From Neoechinorhynchus agilis (taxonomy: Eukaryota; Acanthocephala), in the NCBI GenBank assembly GCA_051530055.1, contig CM121342.1:1612001-1676000 (forward strand): 64,000 nt of DNA, read 5' to 3'. Under the pieces are notes generated by a model. The model saw only the letters and a program-made list of their open reading frames with translations, was not told where the DNA came from and did not search any database. Positions 1 to 9,851 of this stretch are shown here, in pieces; within the stretch, counting starts at the first letter, position 1; each line of letters begins with the position of its first letter. Both the position numbers and the translations under genes were made by a program.

Positions 1-14
1 TGTTATTGTCATGT

Positions 15-3000
15 TCAATTAAGTTGTCTTCGAATCCTATATGAGTTCATGTTGGAATATCGCATAAATCGATTATTAGTTCGGTTATAAAAGAATGAAT
101 TTTGCACAAAACGATATTCCGCATTGGAACCTAACCGATAACGATATGATGTCATTCTAAGTGAAGATCGACTTGGACGAAATCTATTGATCGGCATCTG
201 CGGTCTTAACGGTCTTGGATTTATCACAGTAATTGGAATAACTCTGATTTCTGAGTTGTCAGTTTCATTGGAAGTTTCCATTGAAAACAAAGCATCGAAT
301 TTGACTTTATCCTCAGAAGTAGCTGAAATATTGCTCTCTGTAGAAGACGAAGGAATTTGCCCTGGGCTTGAAGGAAGACAAGACAATGATTTCATATCTG
401 CTGCGCTTTTTTTACCAGGTACCAAAATTGCTTCAGTACTATCTCGCTTAATTGGAACGATAAAAGACGAACCAGCTTCTTTTCGAGAAGCAACCGGCGG
501 TACCATTGAAGGAGAACAAGAAACTCCACTTTCAAGCTGCTCAGAAGTCGCCGGTTTCGCAGCTGGCTCCAAAGTTGGTTCCTCTTCCTTCGAAGCAATT
601 GGAGATGTGCCGGGCACTTTTCGTGCTGACGAAGAGTCTTCCTTTGGCTCTTGTTTATCCTTCAGCTTCAATGTCTCTGGCTTCGCCGTAGTTTCCTTCG
701 AAGGCTCGTTGGTTGGATCCTCTTCCTTCGAAGGAATTGGCGATATGTCGGCCACTTTTCGTGGTGACGAAGAATCTTCCTTCGCCTCTTCTTTATCCTT
801 CGGCTTCGATGCCTCTGGCTTCGCCGTTGGATCCTTTGATGGCTTTTTGGTGTCACACTCTACCTTCGAAGGGATTGGCGACGTGACGGGCACTTTTCGT
901 ACTGACGAAGAGTCGTCCTTCGGCTCTTCGTTATTCTTCGGCTTCGATGTCAGCGGCTTGGCCGTTGGATCCTTTGATGGCTCCTTGGTTGGTTCTTCTT
1001 CCTTCGACGGAATTGGCGACGTGGCGGGCACTTTTCGAGGTGACGAAGAGTCTTCCTTCAGCTCTTTATCCTTCGGCTTAGATGTCTCGAGATTCGCCTT
1101 TGGTTCCTTCGATGGCTCCTTGGTTGGTTCTTCTTCCTTCGTTGGAATTAGAGATGTGTCGGGCACTTTCCGTAGTGAAGAAGAGTCTTTCTTCGGCTTC
1201 GATGAGTCTGGCTTCGCCGTTGGATCCTTCGATGGCTCCTTGGTTGGTTCTTCTTCCTTCGAAGGAATTGGCGACGTGGCGGGCACTTTTCGTGGTGAAG
1301 AGTCTTCCTTCGGCTCTTTATCCTTCGGGTTAGATGTCTCGGGCTTCGCCTTTGGTTCCTTCGATGGCTCTTTGATGTCATCCCCTTCCTTCGTTGGAAT
1401 TAGAGATGTGTCGGACAATTTCCGTGGCGACGAAGACTCTTTCTTCGGCTCTTCTTTATCCTTCAGCTTCGATGTCTCTGGCTTCGTCGTTGGATCCTTT
1501 GATGGCGCTTTGGTGTTATCCTCTTCCTTCGAATGAATCGGAGATGTTTCGGGCACATTTCGTGGCAACGAAGAGCCTTTCTTCGACTCTTCTTTATCCT
1601 TCGGCTTCGATGTCTCTGGTTTCGTCGTTGGATCTTTCGATAGCACTTTGACGTCGTCCTCTTCCTTCGTTGGAATTCTAGACGTGTCGGGCACTTTTCG
1701 TTGTGACGAAGAGTCTTCCTTCGGCTCTTCTTTATCCTCCGGCTTCGATGTCTCCGGCTTCGCCGTTTGATCCTTCGATGGCTCTTTGGTGTCATCCTCT
1801 TCCTTCGCAGGAATTGACGATGTGTCGGGCACTTTCCGTGGTGACGAAGAGTCTTTCTTCGGCTCTTCTTTATCCTTCGGCTTCAATTTCTCCGGCTTCG
1901 CCGTTGGATCCTTCGATTCCGCCTTGGTTAGTTCTTCTCCCTTCGATGGAATCGGCAATGTGCCGGCCACTTTTGGTGGTGACGAAGAGTCATCATTCGG
2001 CCCTTCTTTATCCTTCGGCTTCGATGTCTCTGGCTTCGCCGTTGGATCCTTTGATGGCTGTTTGATGTCATCCTTTTCCTTCGTTGGAATTTTAGATGTG
2101 TCGGGTACTGTTCGTGGTGACGAAGAGTCATCCTTCGGCTTCGATGTCTCTGGCATCGCCGTTGGATCCTTTGATGACTGTTTGATGTCATCCTTTTCCT
2201 TCGTTGGAATTTTAGATGTGACGGGCACTTTTCGTGGTAACGAGGAGTCTTCCATCGGCTCTTCTATATCCTTCGGCTTGGATGTCTCTGGCTTCAAGGT
2301 TGGTTCCTTTGATGACTCTTTGATGTCATCCTCTTCCTTCGTTGGAATTAGGAGTGTTTCATGCACTTTTCGTGGTGACGAAGAGTCTTCCTTTGACTCT
2401 TCTTTATCCTTCGGCTTCGGTTTCTCCGTCTTCGCCGTTGGATCCTTCGGTTGCGCCTTGTTTGGTTCTTCTCCCTTCGATGGAATTGGCAATGCGCCGG
2501 GCGCTTTTTGTGGTGACGAAGAGTCATCCTTCGGCTCTTCTTTATCCTTCGGCTTCGATGTCTCCGGCTTCGCCGTTTGATCCTTCGACGGCTCTTTGGT
2601 GTCACCCTTTTCCTTCGCAGGAATTAGCGATGTGCCGGGCACTTTTGGTGGTGACGAAGAGTCATCATTCGGCTCTTCTTTATCCTTCGGCTTCGATGTC
2701 TCTGGCTTCGCCGTTGGATCCTTTGATGGCTGTTTGATGTCATCCTTTTGCTTCGTTGGAATTTTAGATGTGTCGGGCACTGTTCGTGGTGACGAAGAGT
2801 CATCCTTCGGCTTCGATGTCTCTGGCTTCGCCGTTGGATCCTTTGATGACTGTTTGCTGTCATCCTTTTCCTTCGTTGGAATTTTAGATGTGACGGGCAC
2901 TTTTCGTGGTAACGAGGAGTCTTCCATCGGCTCTTCTATATCCTTCGGCTTGGATGTCTCTGGCTTCAAGGTTGGTTCCTTTGATGACTCTTTGATGTCA

Positions 3001-6000
3001 TCCTCTTCCTTCGTTGGAATTAGGAGTGTTTCATGCACTTTTCGTGGTGACGAAGAGTCTTTGTTTGACTCTTCTTTATCCTTCGGCTTCGGTTTCTCCG
3101 TCTTCGCCGTTGGATCCTTCGATTGCGCCTTGGTTGGTTCTTCTCCCTTCGATGGAATTGGCAATGCGCCGGGCGCTTTTTGTGGTGACGAAGAGTCATC
3201 CTTCGGCTCTTCTTTATCCTTCGGCTTCGCCGTTTGATCCTTCGACGGCTCTTTGGTGTCACCCTTTTCCTTCGCAGGAATTAGCGATGTGCCGGGCACT
3301 TTTTGTGGTGAGGAAGAGTCATCTTTCGGCTCTTCTTTATCCCTCGGCTTCGATGTCTCTGGCTTCGCCGCTGGATCTTTTGATGGCTCTATGATGTCAT
3401 CCTCCTTCTTCGTTGGAATTCTAGATGTGTCGGGCACTTTTCGTGGTGACAAAGAGTCTTCCTTCGACTTGGATGTCTCTGGCTTCGCCGTTGGATCCTT
3501 TGATGGCTGCTTGATGTCATCTTCTTCCTTCATTGGAATTTTAGATGTGTCGGGCACTTTTCGTGGTGACGAAGAGTCTTCCTTCGGCTCTTCTTTATCC
3601 TTCGGCTTCGCCGTTTGATCCTTCGATGGCTCTTTGGTGTCATCCTCTCCCTTCGATAAAATTGGCAATGTGCCGGGCACTTTTTGTGGTGACGAAGAGT
3701 CATCCTTTTCCTTCGTTGGAATTAGAGATGTGTCGGGCACTTTTCGTGGTGACGAAGAGTCTTCCTTCGACTCTTCATTATCCTTCGGCTTCGGTTTCTT
3801 CGGCTTCGCCGTTGGATCCTTCGATTGCGTCTTGGTTAGTTCTTCTCCCTTCGTTGGAATTTTAGATGTGTCGGGCACTTTTCGTGGTGACGAAGAGTCT
3901 TCCTTCGGCTCTTCTTTATCCTTTGGCCTGGATGTCTCTGGCTTCACGGTTGGTCCCTTCGATGGCTCTTTGATGTCATCCTCTTCCTTCGTTCGAATTA
4001 GAGATGTGTCCGACACTTTTCGTGGTAACGAGGAGTCTTCCATCGGCGCTTCTTTATCCTTCGGCTTGGATGCCTCTGGTTTCACGGTTGATTCCTTTGA
4101 TGGCTCGTTAGTGTCATCCTCTTCCTTCGTTGGAATTAGAGATGTGTCGGGCACTTTACGTGGTGACGAAGAGTCTTCCTTCGGCTCTTCTTTATCCTTC
4201 GGCCTGGATGTCTCGGGCTTTGAAGTTGGATCCTTTGATTGCTCTTTGGTGTTATCCTCTTCCTTCGAAATAATCGGAGATGATTCGGGCACTTTTCGTG
4301 GCGACGAAGAGTCTTCCATCGGCTCTTCTTTATCTTTCGGCTTCGTTGTCTCTGGCTTCGTCGTTCGATCTTTCGATGGCTCTTCAGGGTCATCCTCTTC
4401 CTTCGTTGGAATTAGAGATGTGTCCGGTACTTTTCGTTGTGACAAAGACTCTTCCTTCGGCTCTTCTTCATCCTTCGGCTTGGATGTCTCTGGCTTCACG
4501 GTTGGTTCCTTTGATGGCTCGTTAGTGTCATCCTCTTCCTTCGTTGGAATTAGAGATGTGTCGGGCACTTTACGTGGTGACGAAGAGTCTTCCTTCGGCT
4601 CTTCTTTATCCTTTGGCTTCGATGTCTCTGGCTTCGTAGTTGGATCTTTTGATGGCTCTTTGATGTCATCTTCCTCCTTCGTTGGAATTCTACATGTGTC
4701 GGGCACTCTTCGTGGTGACAAAGAGTCTTCCTTCGGCTCCTTTTTATCCTTCGGCTTAGATGTCTCTGGCTTCACGGTTGGTTCCTTCGATTGCTCTATG
4801 TTGTCATCCGCCTCCTTCGTTGGAATTAGAGACGTGTCAGGCACTATTCGTTGTGACAAAGACTCTTCCTTCGGCTCTTCTTTATCCTTCGGCTTGGATG
4901 TCTCTGGCTTCGCCGTTGGATCATTTGATGGCTGCTTGATGTCATCTTCTTCCTTCATTGGAATTTTAGATGTGTCGGGCACTATTCGTGGTGACGAAGA
5001 GTCTTCCTTCGGCTCTTCTTTATCTTTTGGCTTCGTTGTCTCTGGCTTCGTCGTTCGATCTTTCGATGGCCCTTTTGTGTCATCCTTCTCCTTCGTCGGA
5101 ATTCTAGATGTGTCGGTCACTTTTCGTGGTAACGAGGAGTGTTCCATCGGCGCTTTTTTATCCTTCGGCTTGGATGTCTCTGGTTTCACGGTTGGTTCCT
5201 TTGATGGCTCGTTAGTGTCATCCTCTTCCTTCGTTGGATTTAGAGATGTGTCGGGCACTTTACGTGGTGACGAAGAGTCTTCCTTCGGCTCTTCTTTATC
5301 CTTTGGCCTGGATGTCTCGGGCTTTGAAGTTGGATCCTTTGATTGCTCTTTGGTGTTATCCTCTTCCTTCGAAATAATCGGAGATGATTCGGGCACTTTT
5401 CGTGGCGACGAAGAGTCTTCCATCGGCTCTTCTTTATCTTTTGGCTTCGTTGTCTCTGGCTTCGTCGTTCGATCTTTCGATGGCTCTTCAGGGTCATCCT
5501 CTTCCTTCGTTGGAATTAGAGATGTGTCCGGTACTTTACGTGGTGACGAAGAGTCATCCTTCAGCTCTTCTTCATCCTTCGGCTTGGATGTCTCTGGCTT
5601 CACGGTTGGTTCCTTTGATGGCTGTTTGATGTCATCCTTTTCCTTCGTTGGAAGTTTAGATGTGTCGGGCACTTTTCGTGGTAACGAGGAGTCTTCCATC
5701 GGCTCTTCTTTATCCTGCGGCTTGGATTTCTCTGGCTTCAAGGTTGGTTCCTTTGATGGCTCTTTGATGTCATCCTCTTCCTTCGTTTGAATTAAGAGTG
5801 TTTCGGGCACTTTTCGTGGTGACGAAGAGTCTTCCTTCGACTCTTCTTTATCCTTCGGCTTCGGTTTTTCCGTCTTCGCTGTTGGATCCTTCGATTGCGC
5901 CTTGGTTGGTTCTTCTCCCTTCGATGGAATTGGCAATGCGCCGGGTGATTTTTGTGGTGACGAAGAGTCATCCTTCGGCTCTCCTTTATCCTTCGACTTC

Positions 6001-9000
6001 GATGTCTCCGGCTTCGCCGTTTGATCCTTCGACGACTCTTTGGTGTCATCCTCTTCCTTCGCAGGAATTGGCGATGTGCCGGGCACTTTTTGTTGTGAGG
6101 AAGAGTCATCCTTCATCTCTTCTTTATCCCTCGGCTTCGAGGTCTCTGGCTTCGCCGTTGGATCTTTCGATGGCTCTTTTGTGTCATCCTCCTCCTTCGT
6201 TGGAATTCTAGATGTGTTGGGCACTTTTCGTGGTAACGAGGAGTCTTCCATCGGCTCTTCTTTATCCTTCGGCTTCGATGTCTCTGGCTTCGCCGTTGGA
6301 TCCTTTGATGGCTGTTTGATGTCATCCTTTTCCTTCGTTGGAATTAAAGATGTGTCGGGCACTTTTCGTGGTGACAAAGAGTCTTCCTTCGACTTGGATG
6401 TCTCTGGCTTCGCCGTTGGATCCTTTGATGGCTGCTTGATGTCATCTTCTTCCTTCATTGGAATTTTAGATATGTCGGGCACTTTTCGTGGTGACGAAGA
6501 GTCTTCCCTCGGCTCTTCTTTATCCTTCGGCTTCGATGTCTCCGGCTTCGCCGTTTGATCCTTCGATGGCTCTTTGGTGTCATCCTCTCCCTTCGTTGGA
6601 ATTAGAGATGTGTCGGACACTTTTCGTGGTGACGAAGAGTCTTCCTTCGGCTCTTCTTTATCCTTCGGCTTCGATGTCTCCGGCTTCGCCGTTATATCCT
6701 TCGATGGCTCTTTGGTGTCATCCTCTCCCTTCGATAGAATTGGCAATGTACCGGGCACTTTTTGTGGCGACGAAGAGTCATCATTCGGCCCTTCTTTATC
6801 CTTCGGCTTCGATGTCTCTGGCTTCGCCGTTGGATCCTTTGATGGCTGTTTGATGTCATCCTTTTCCTTCGTTGGAATTTTAGATGTGTCGGGCACTGTT
6901 CGTGGTGACGAAGAGTCATCCTTCGGCTTCGATGTCTCTGGCTTCGCCGTTGGATCTTTTGATGGCTGTTTGATGTCATCCTTTTCCTTCGTTGGAATTG
7001 GAGATGTGTCGGGCACTTTTCGTGGTGACGAAGAGTCTTGTTTCGACTCTTCTTTATCCTTCGGCTTCGGTTTCTCTGGCTTCAAGGTTGGTTCCTTTGA
7101 TGGCTCTTTGATGTCATCCTCTTCCTTCGTTTGAATCAAGAGTGTTCCGGGCACTTTTCGTGGTGACGAAGGGTCTTCCTTCGACTCTTCTTTATCCTTC
7201 GGCTTCGGTTTCTCCGTCTTCGCTGTTGGATCCTTCGATTGCGCCTTGGTTGGTTCTTCTCCCTTCGATGGAATTGGCAATGCGCCGGGCGCTTTTTGTG
7301 GTGACGAAGAGTCATCCTTTGGCTCTTCTTTATCCTTCGGCTTCGATGTCTCCTGCTTCGCCGTTTGATCCTTCGACGGCTCTTTGGTGTCATCCTCTTC
7401 CTTCGCAGGAATTGGCGATGTGCCGGGCACTTTTTGTGGTGAGGAAGAGTCATCCTTCATCTCTTCTTTATCCCTCGGCTTCGATGTCTCTGGCTTCGCC
7501 TTTGGATCTTTCGATGGCTCTTTTGTGTCATCCTCCTCCTTCGTTGGAATTCTAGATGTGTCGGGCACTTTTCGTGGTGACGAAGAGTCTTCCATCGGCT
7601 CTTTATCCTTCGGCTTAGATGTCTCCTGCGTCGCTGTTTGATCCTTCGATGGCCCTTTGGTGTCATCCTTTTCCTTCGCATTAATTGGCGATGTGCCGGG
7701 CACTTTTTGTGGTGACGAAGAGTCATCCTTCGGCTCTTCTTTATCTTTTGGCTTCGTTGTCTCTGGCTTCGTCGTTCGATCTTTCGATGGCTCTTTAGTG
7801 TGATCCTCCTCCTTCGTTGGAATTCTAGATGTGTCGGGCACTTTTCGTGGTGACGAGGAGTCTTCCATCGGCTCTTCTTTATCTTTTCGCTTTGTTGTCT
7901 CTGGTTTCGTCGTTCGATCTTTCAATGGCTCTTTAGTGTCATCCTCTTCCTTGTTTGCAATTCTAAATGTTTCGGGCACTTTTCGTGGTGACGAAGAGTC
8001 TTCCTTCGGCTCTTCTTTATCCTTCGGCTTCGGCTTCTCCGGCTTCGCCGTTGGATCCTTCGAGTGCGCTTTGGTTGGTTCTTCTCCCTTCGTTGGAATT
8101 TTAGATGTGTCGGGCACTTTTCGTGGTGACGAAGAATCTTCCTTCGGCTCTTCTTTATCCTTTTGCTTCGATGTCTCTTGCTTCGCCGTTGGATCCTTTG
8201 ATGGCTCTTTGATGTTATCCTCTTCCGTCGCAGGAATTGGCGATATGCCGGGCACTTTTTTTGGTGACGAAGGGTCATCCTTCGGCTCTTTTTTATCCTT
8301 CGTCGTCGTTATCTCTGACTTGTCAATTAAATCCATCGGCTGCTCTTTTGTTCGGTCTTCTTCCTTCGGCTCTTCTTTTTGCTGCGGCTTCGATGTATTT
8401 TGTTTTTCTAATAGAGAAGTTGATGGGTCTTTCCTGTCATCTTGGGTCTTCGGAATTAAAGATTCATATTGCACTTCTCTAGGTAGCTTTATATCTTCTT
8501 TAGGTGTTTCGTTGTCTTGCTCTTGTTGGGCATTTTGTTTTTCGGTTAGAGAAGTAAATCGAGCTTCAATGTCATCTTCGTTCTTCGGAGGAATTGAAGA
8601 TGCGTCTTGTACTTCTCCTTCATTCCTAGAAGCGTCTTTGTGTTTTTCTTTATCCTCTATTTTCGGTGTGTCTTGATTTATAGTTTTATCCTTCAGTGTA
8701 TCTTTGGTACGGTCCTCTTTCTTCGGAGGAATTAAAGATGTGGCTGGTAGATCTCCTTGGTTTAAAGATTCTTTGTTTGCTTTTTCGTCTGCTTGTTTTT
8801 TTAACTTTTCTGAATTTGTGCTATGCGTCTTTGCTTGATCTTTATTGTCATCGTTTTCTTTGTCATTTTCAGTTGTAGGCTGAGCACGTTCTTCGGTTTC
8901 GGGCGTTATTTTAGTTTCGATATCGTTATTTGGTTCCAATTTATCAGGTGTTGAAGGAAGAGATTTTACTGAAGTTTGCTTATGGTCGCCTATATTGTTA

Positions 9001-9395
9001 AATCCCTTGTTTTTCAGTTCTTTAGGTATTATAGATGGTATGCTTTCCCTCGTATTGGGATCGTTAGATGAGGTTTCGTGAACATCGTCTGTATCGCTAT
9101 ATTCGTCAAATGCAGAATAAAAACTGTAACGGTTGCTGGAGCTCATGCTTTCTCGGCCATTTTCGAACTCAGGAAAGGATACGGTGGGTTCGTAGTATAG
9201 ATTTCTGCTAAGTAATGTGTTTGTTTTTGGTACTTCATTTTCTGGAAGGTCTTGATCTGATAAAGACAGGCCAGCTACTTCCAAGAGGCTATATACTTTA
9301 TTCCATGCACCCAATAAAACTTCGGGGATGGTTGGTCTGTGGACAATTTCGTCCACGGCATCTTTCTTTGATTGTGGTGCTGTCGGTACCATCAT
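15..9395 (-). CDS. Giant intronless repeat protein, 3126 aa, charged/Pro-rich, function unknown
   Basis: One uninterrupted frame of 3126 codons begins at a tandem ATG ATG. Residues 1 to about 350 are acidic and Ser-rich, with no obvious signal peptide. About 2,550 residues follow as degenerate repeats of about 46 residues, each combining Lys/Glu stretches (KPKDKEEPKED), a SSSPRKVPDTS block and a KEEDDTKEPSKD block. The last ~170 residues leave the repeat and become basic and rich in Arg, Asn and Tyr (for example FRPSRSSLRMTSYRYR). Composition predicts an intrinsically disordered protein; SSSP/RKVP blocks look like possible phosphorylation sites. I do not recognise a family. The repeat unit is a multiple of 3 bp, which keeps all copies in frame and leaves long meaningless frames open on the other strand. 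A 9-kb frame without a stop in such a repeat is strong evidence of selection to remain coding. Upstream exons cannot be excluded. Confidence 0.8.
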   Translation of the reverse strand: MMVPTAPQSKKDAVDEIVHRPTIPEVLLGAWNKVYSLLEVAGLSLSDQDLPENEVPKTNTLLSRNLYYEPTVSFPEFENGRESMSSSNRYSFYSAFDEYSDTDDVHETSSNDPNTRESIPSIIPKELKNKGFNNIGDHKQTSVKSLPSTPDKLEPNNDIETKITPETEERAQPTTENDKENDDNKDQAKTHSTNSEKLKKQADEKANKESLNQGDLPATSLIPPKKEDRTKDTLKDKTINQDTPKIEDKEKHKDASRNEGEVQDASSIPPKNEDDIEARFTSLTEKQNAQQEQDNETPKEDIKLPREVQYESLIPKTQDDRKDPSTSLLEKQNTSKPQQKEEPKEEDRTKEQPMDLIDKSEITTTKDKKEPKDDPSSPKKVPGISPIPATEEDNIKEPSKDPTAKQETSKQKDKEEPKEDSSSPRKVPDTSKIPTKGEEPTKAHSKDPTAKPEKPKPKDKEEPKEDSSSPRKVPETFRIANKEEDDTKEPLKDRTTKPETTKRKDKEEPMEDSSSPRKVPDTSRIPTKEEDHTKEPSKDRTTKPETTKPKDKEEPKDDSSSPQKVPGTSPINAKEKDDTKGPSKDQTATQETSKPKDKEPMEDSSSPRKVPDTSRIPTKEEDDTKEPSKDPKAKPETSKPRDKEEMKDDSSSPQKVPGTSPIPAKEEDDTKEPSKDQTAKQETSKPKDKEEPKDDSSSPQKAPGALPIPSKGEEPTKAQSKDPTAKTEKPKPKDKEESKEDPSSPRKVPGTLLIQTKEEDDIKEPSKEPTLKPEKPKPKDKEESKQDSSSPRKVPDTSPIPTKEKDDIKQPSKDPTAKPETSKPKDDSSSPRTVPDTSKIPTKEKDDIKQPSKDPTAKPETSKPKDKEGPNDDSSSPQKVPGTLPILSKGEDDTKEPSKDITAKPETSKPKDKEEPKEDSSSPRKVSDTSLIPTKGEDDTKEPSKDQTAKPETSKPKDKEEPREDSSSPRKVPDISKIPMKEEDDIKQPSKDPTAKPETSKSKEDSLSPRKVPDTSLIPTKEKDDIKQPSKDPTAKPETSKPKDKEEPMEDSSLPRKVPNTSRIPTKEEDDTKEPSKDPTAKPETSKPRDKEEMKDDSSSQQKVPGTSPIPAKEEDDTKESSKDQTAKPETSKSKDKGEPKDDSSSPQKSPGALPIPSKGEEPTKAQSKDPTAKTEKPKPKDKEESKEDSSSPRKVPETLLIQTKEEDDIKEPSKEPTLKPEKSKPQDKEEPMEDSSLPRKVPDTSKLPTKEKDDIKQPSKEPTVKPETSKPKDEEELKDDSSSPRKVPDTSLIPTKEEDDPEEPSKDRTTKPETTKPKDKEEPMEDSSSPRKVPESSPIISKEEDNTKEQSKDPTSKPETSRPKDKEEPKEDSSSPRKVPDTSLNPTKEEDDTNEPSKEPTVKPETSKPKDKKAPMEHSSLPRKVTDTSRIPTKEKDDTKGPSKDRTTKPETTKPKDKEEPKEDSSSPRIVPDTSKIPMKEEDDIKQPSNDPTAKPETSKPKDKEEPKEESLSQRIVPDTSLIPTKEADDNIEQSKEPTVKPETSKPKDKKEPKEDSLSPRRVPDTCRIPTKEEDDIKEPSKDPTTKPETSKPKDKEEPKEDSSSPRKVPDTSLIPTKEEDDTNEPSKEPTVKPETSKPKDEEEPKEESLSQRKVPDTSLIPTKEEDDPEEPSKDRTTKPETTKPKDKEEPMEDSSSPRKVPESSPIISKEEDNTKEQSKDPTSKPETSRPKDKEEPKEDSSSPRKVPDTSLIPTKEEDDTNEPSKESTVKPEASKPKDKEAPMEDSSLPRKVSDTSLIRTKEEDDIKEPSKGPTVKPETSRPKDKEEPKEDSSSPRKVPDTSKIPTKGEELTKTQSKDPTAKPKKPKPKDNEESKEDSSSPRKVPDTSLIPTKEKDDSSSPQKVPGTLPILSKGEDDTKEPSKDQTAKPKDKEEPKEDSSSPRKVPDTSKIPMKEEDDIKQPSKDPTAKPETSKSKEDSLSPRKVPDTSRIPTKKEDDIIEPSKDPAAKPETSKPRDKEEPKDDSSSPQKVPGTSLIPAKEKGDTKEPSKDQTAKPKDKEEPKDDSSSPQKAPGALPIPSKGEEPTKAQSKDPTAKTEKPKPKDKEESNKDSSSPRKVHETLLIPTKEEDDIKESSKEPTLKPETSKPKDIEEPMEDSSLPRKVPVTSKIPTKEKDDSKQSSKDPTAKPETSKPKDDSSSPRTVPDTSKIPTKQKDDIKQPSKDPTAKPETSKPKDKEEPNDDSSSPPKVPGTSLIPAKEKGDTKEPSKDQTAKPETSKPKDKEEPKDDSSSPQKAPGALPIPSKGEEPNKAQPKDPTAKTEKPKPKDKEESKEDSSSPRKVHETLLIPTKEEDDIKESSKEPTLKPETSKPKDIEEPMEDSSLPRKVPVTSKIPTKEKDDIKQSSKDPTAMPETSKPKDDSSSPRTVPDTSKIPTKEKDDIKQPSKDPTAKPETSKPKDKEGPNDDSSSPPKVAGTLPIPSKGEELTKAESKDPTAKPEKLKPKDKEEPKKDSSSPRKVPDTSSIPAKEEDDTKEPSKDQTAKPETSKPEDKEEPKEDSSSQRKVPDTSRIPTKEEDDVKVLSKDPTTKPETSKPKDKEESKKGSSLPRNVPETSPIHSKEEDNTKAPSKDPTTKPETSKLKDKEEPKKESSSPRKLSDTSLIPTKEGDDIKEPSKEPKAKPETSNPKDKEPKEDSSPRKVPATSPIPSKEEEPTKEPSKDPTAKPDSSKPKKDSSSLRKVPDTSLIPTKEEEPTKEPSKEPKANLETSKPKDKELKEDSSSPRKVPATSPIPSKEEEPTKEPSKDPTAKPLTSKPKNNEEPKDDSSSVRKVPVTSPIPSKVECDTKKPSKDPTAKPEASKPKDKEEAKEDSSSPRKVADISPIPSKEEDPTNEPSKETTAKPETLKLKDKQEPKEDSSSARKVPGTSPIASKEEEPTLEPAAKPATSEQLESGVSCSPSMVPPVASRKEAGSSFIVPIKRDSTEAILVPGKKSAADMKSLSCLPSSPGQIPSSSTESNISATSEDKVKFDALFSMETSNETDNSEIRVIPITVINPRPLRPQMPINRFRPSRSSLRMTSYRYRLGSNAEYRFVQNSFFYNRTNNRFMRYSNMNSYRIRRQLN
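560..8340 (-). repeat. Coding tandem repeat, about 138-bp unit, about 55 copies
   Basis: The DNA encoding the central part of the giant protein is an imperfect tandem array with a unit near 138 bp. Many copies have in-frame deletions of multiples of 3 bp. On the plus strand, phrases such as ttcgttggaattagagatgt recur throughout. Larger blocks are duplicated too: about 2060-2580 resembles 2720-3240, 4090-4660 resembles 5190-5620, and 5770-6200 resembles 7115-7545. Copy number in the assembly may be collapsed or expanded. Confidence 0.85.
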
Positions 9396-9851
9396 TCTTG
9401 TTGATTTTCCGTGAGTGTGAACGAATACGATGTGTAATAGAAGACAGCGGCTGTTGTGAGCCAGCTGAGAAGTGATGTGAGTTCAGACATGAACGTGATT
9501 GCTGCGGAAAAATGGAGACGAAGAAGTTTGTTTCGTTTTTTGACAAGACTAACAGTCATTGCTATGTTATGATTAGATCCGAAAACAAAAGTCACATTCC
9601 TTCGATTTATCCCTTCCCCATAACACCTCAAACTTTACCGTTGTTGAACGTGGTTTTTTCAATTTTTTTCGAACTATGCACCAAACACGCAGTGGCACTG
9701 ATGTGAGCTAAGCCGGCCGGGATGCAACTTAAGCAGGAAGTATGGGAAGGAGAGAAGTCGTTGATTTATTACAATAATAATGAGGTCTGCATTCTGTTCT
9801 TATACTACATCTACCCTTTCGTTGCTATCTGATGTGTAGAATCCTTACATA

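Noticed and set aside
187-1536. 449-codon plus-strand frame (and 718 codons at 3634-5790)
   Set aside because: Both are antisense shadows of the repeat protein. The unit is a multiple of 3 bp, so any stop-free reading of one unit stays open; the Ser/Phe/Gly-rich products have no unique ends and break up where units vary.
9392-9631. 79-codon minus frame with a membrane-like helix just upstream of the giant ORF
   Set aside because: It is in another frame and overlaps the giant ORF start by a few bases, with no donor/acceptor pair to join them. It could be an unspliced leader, but it is not supportable.
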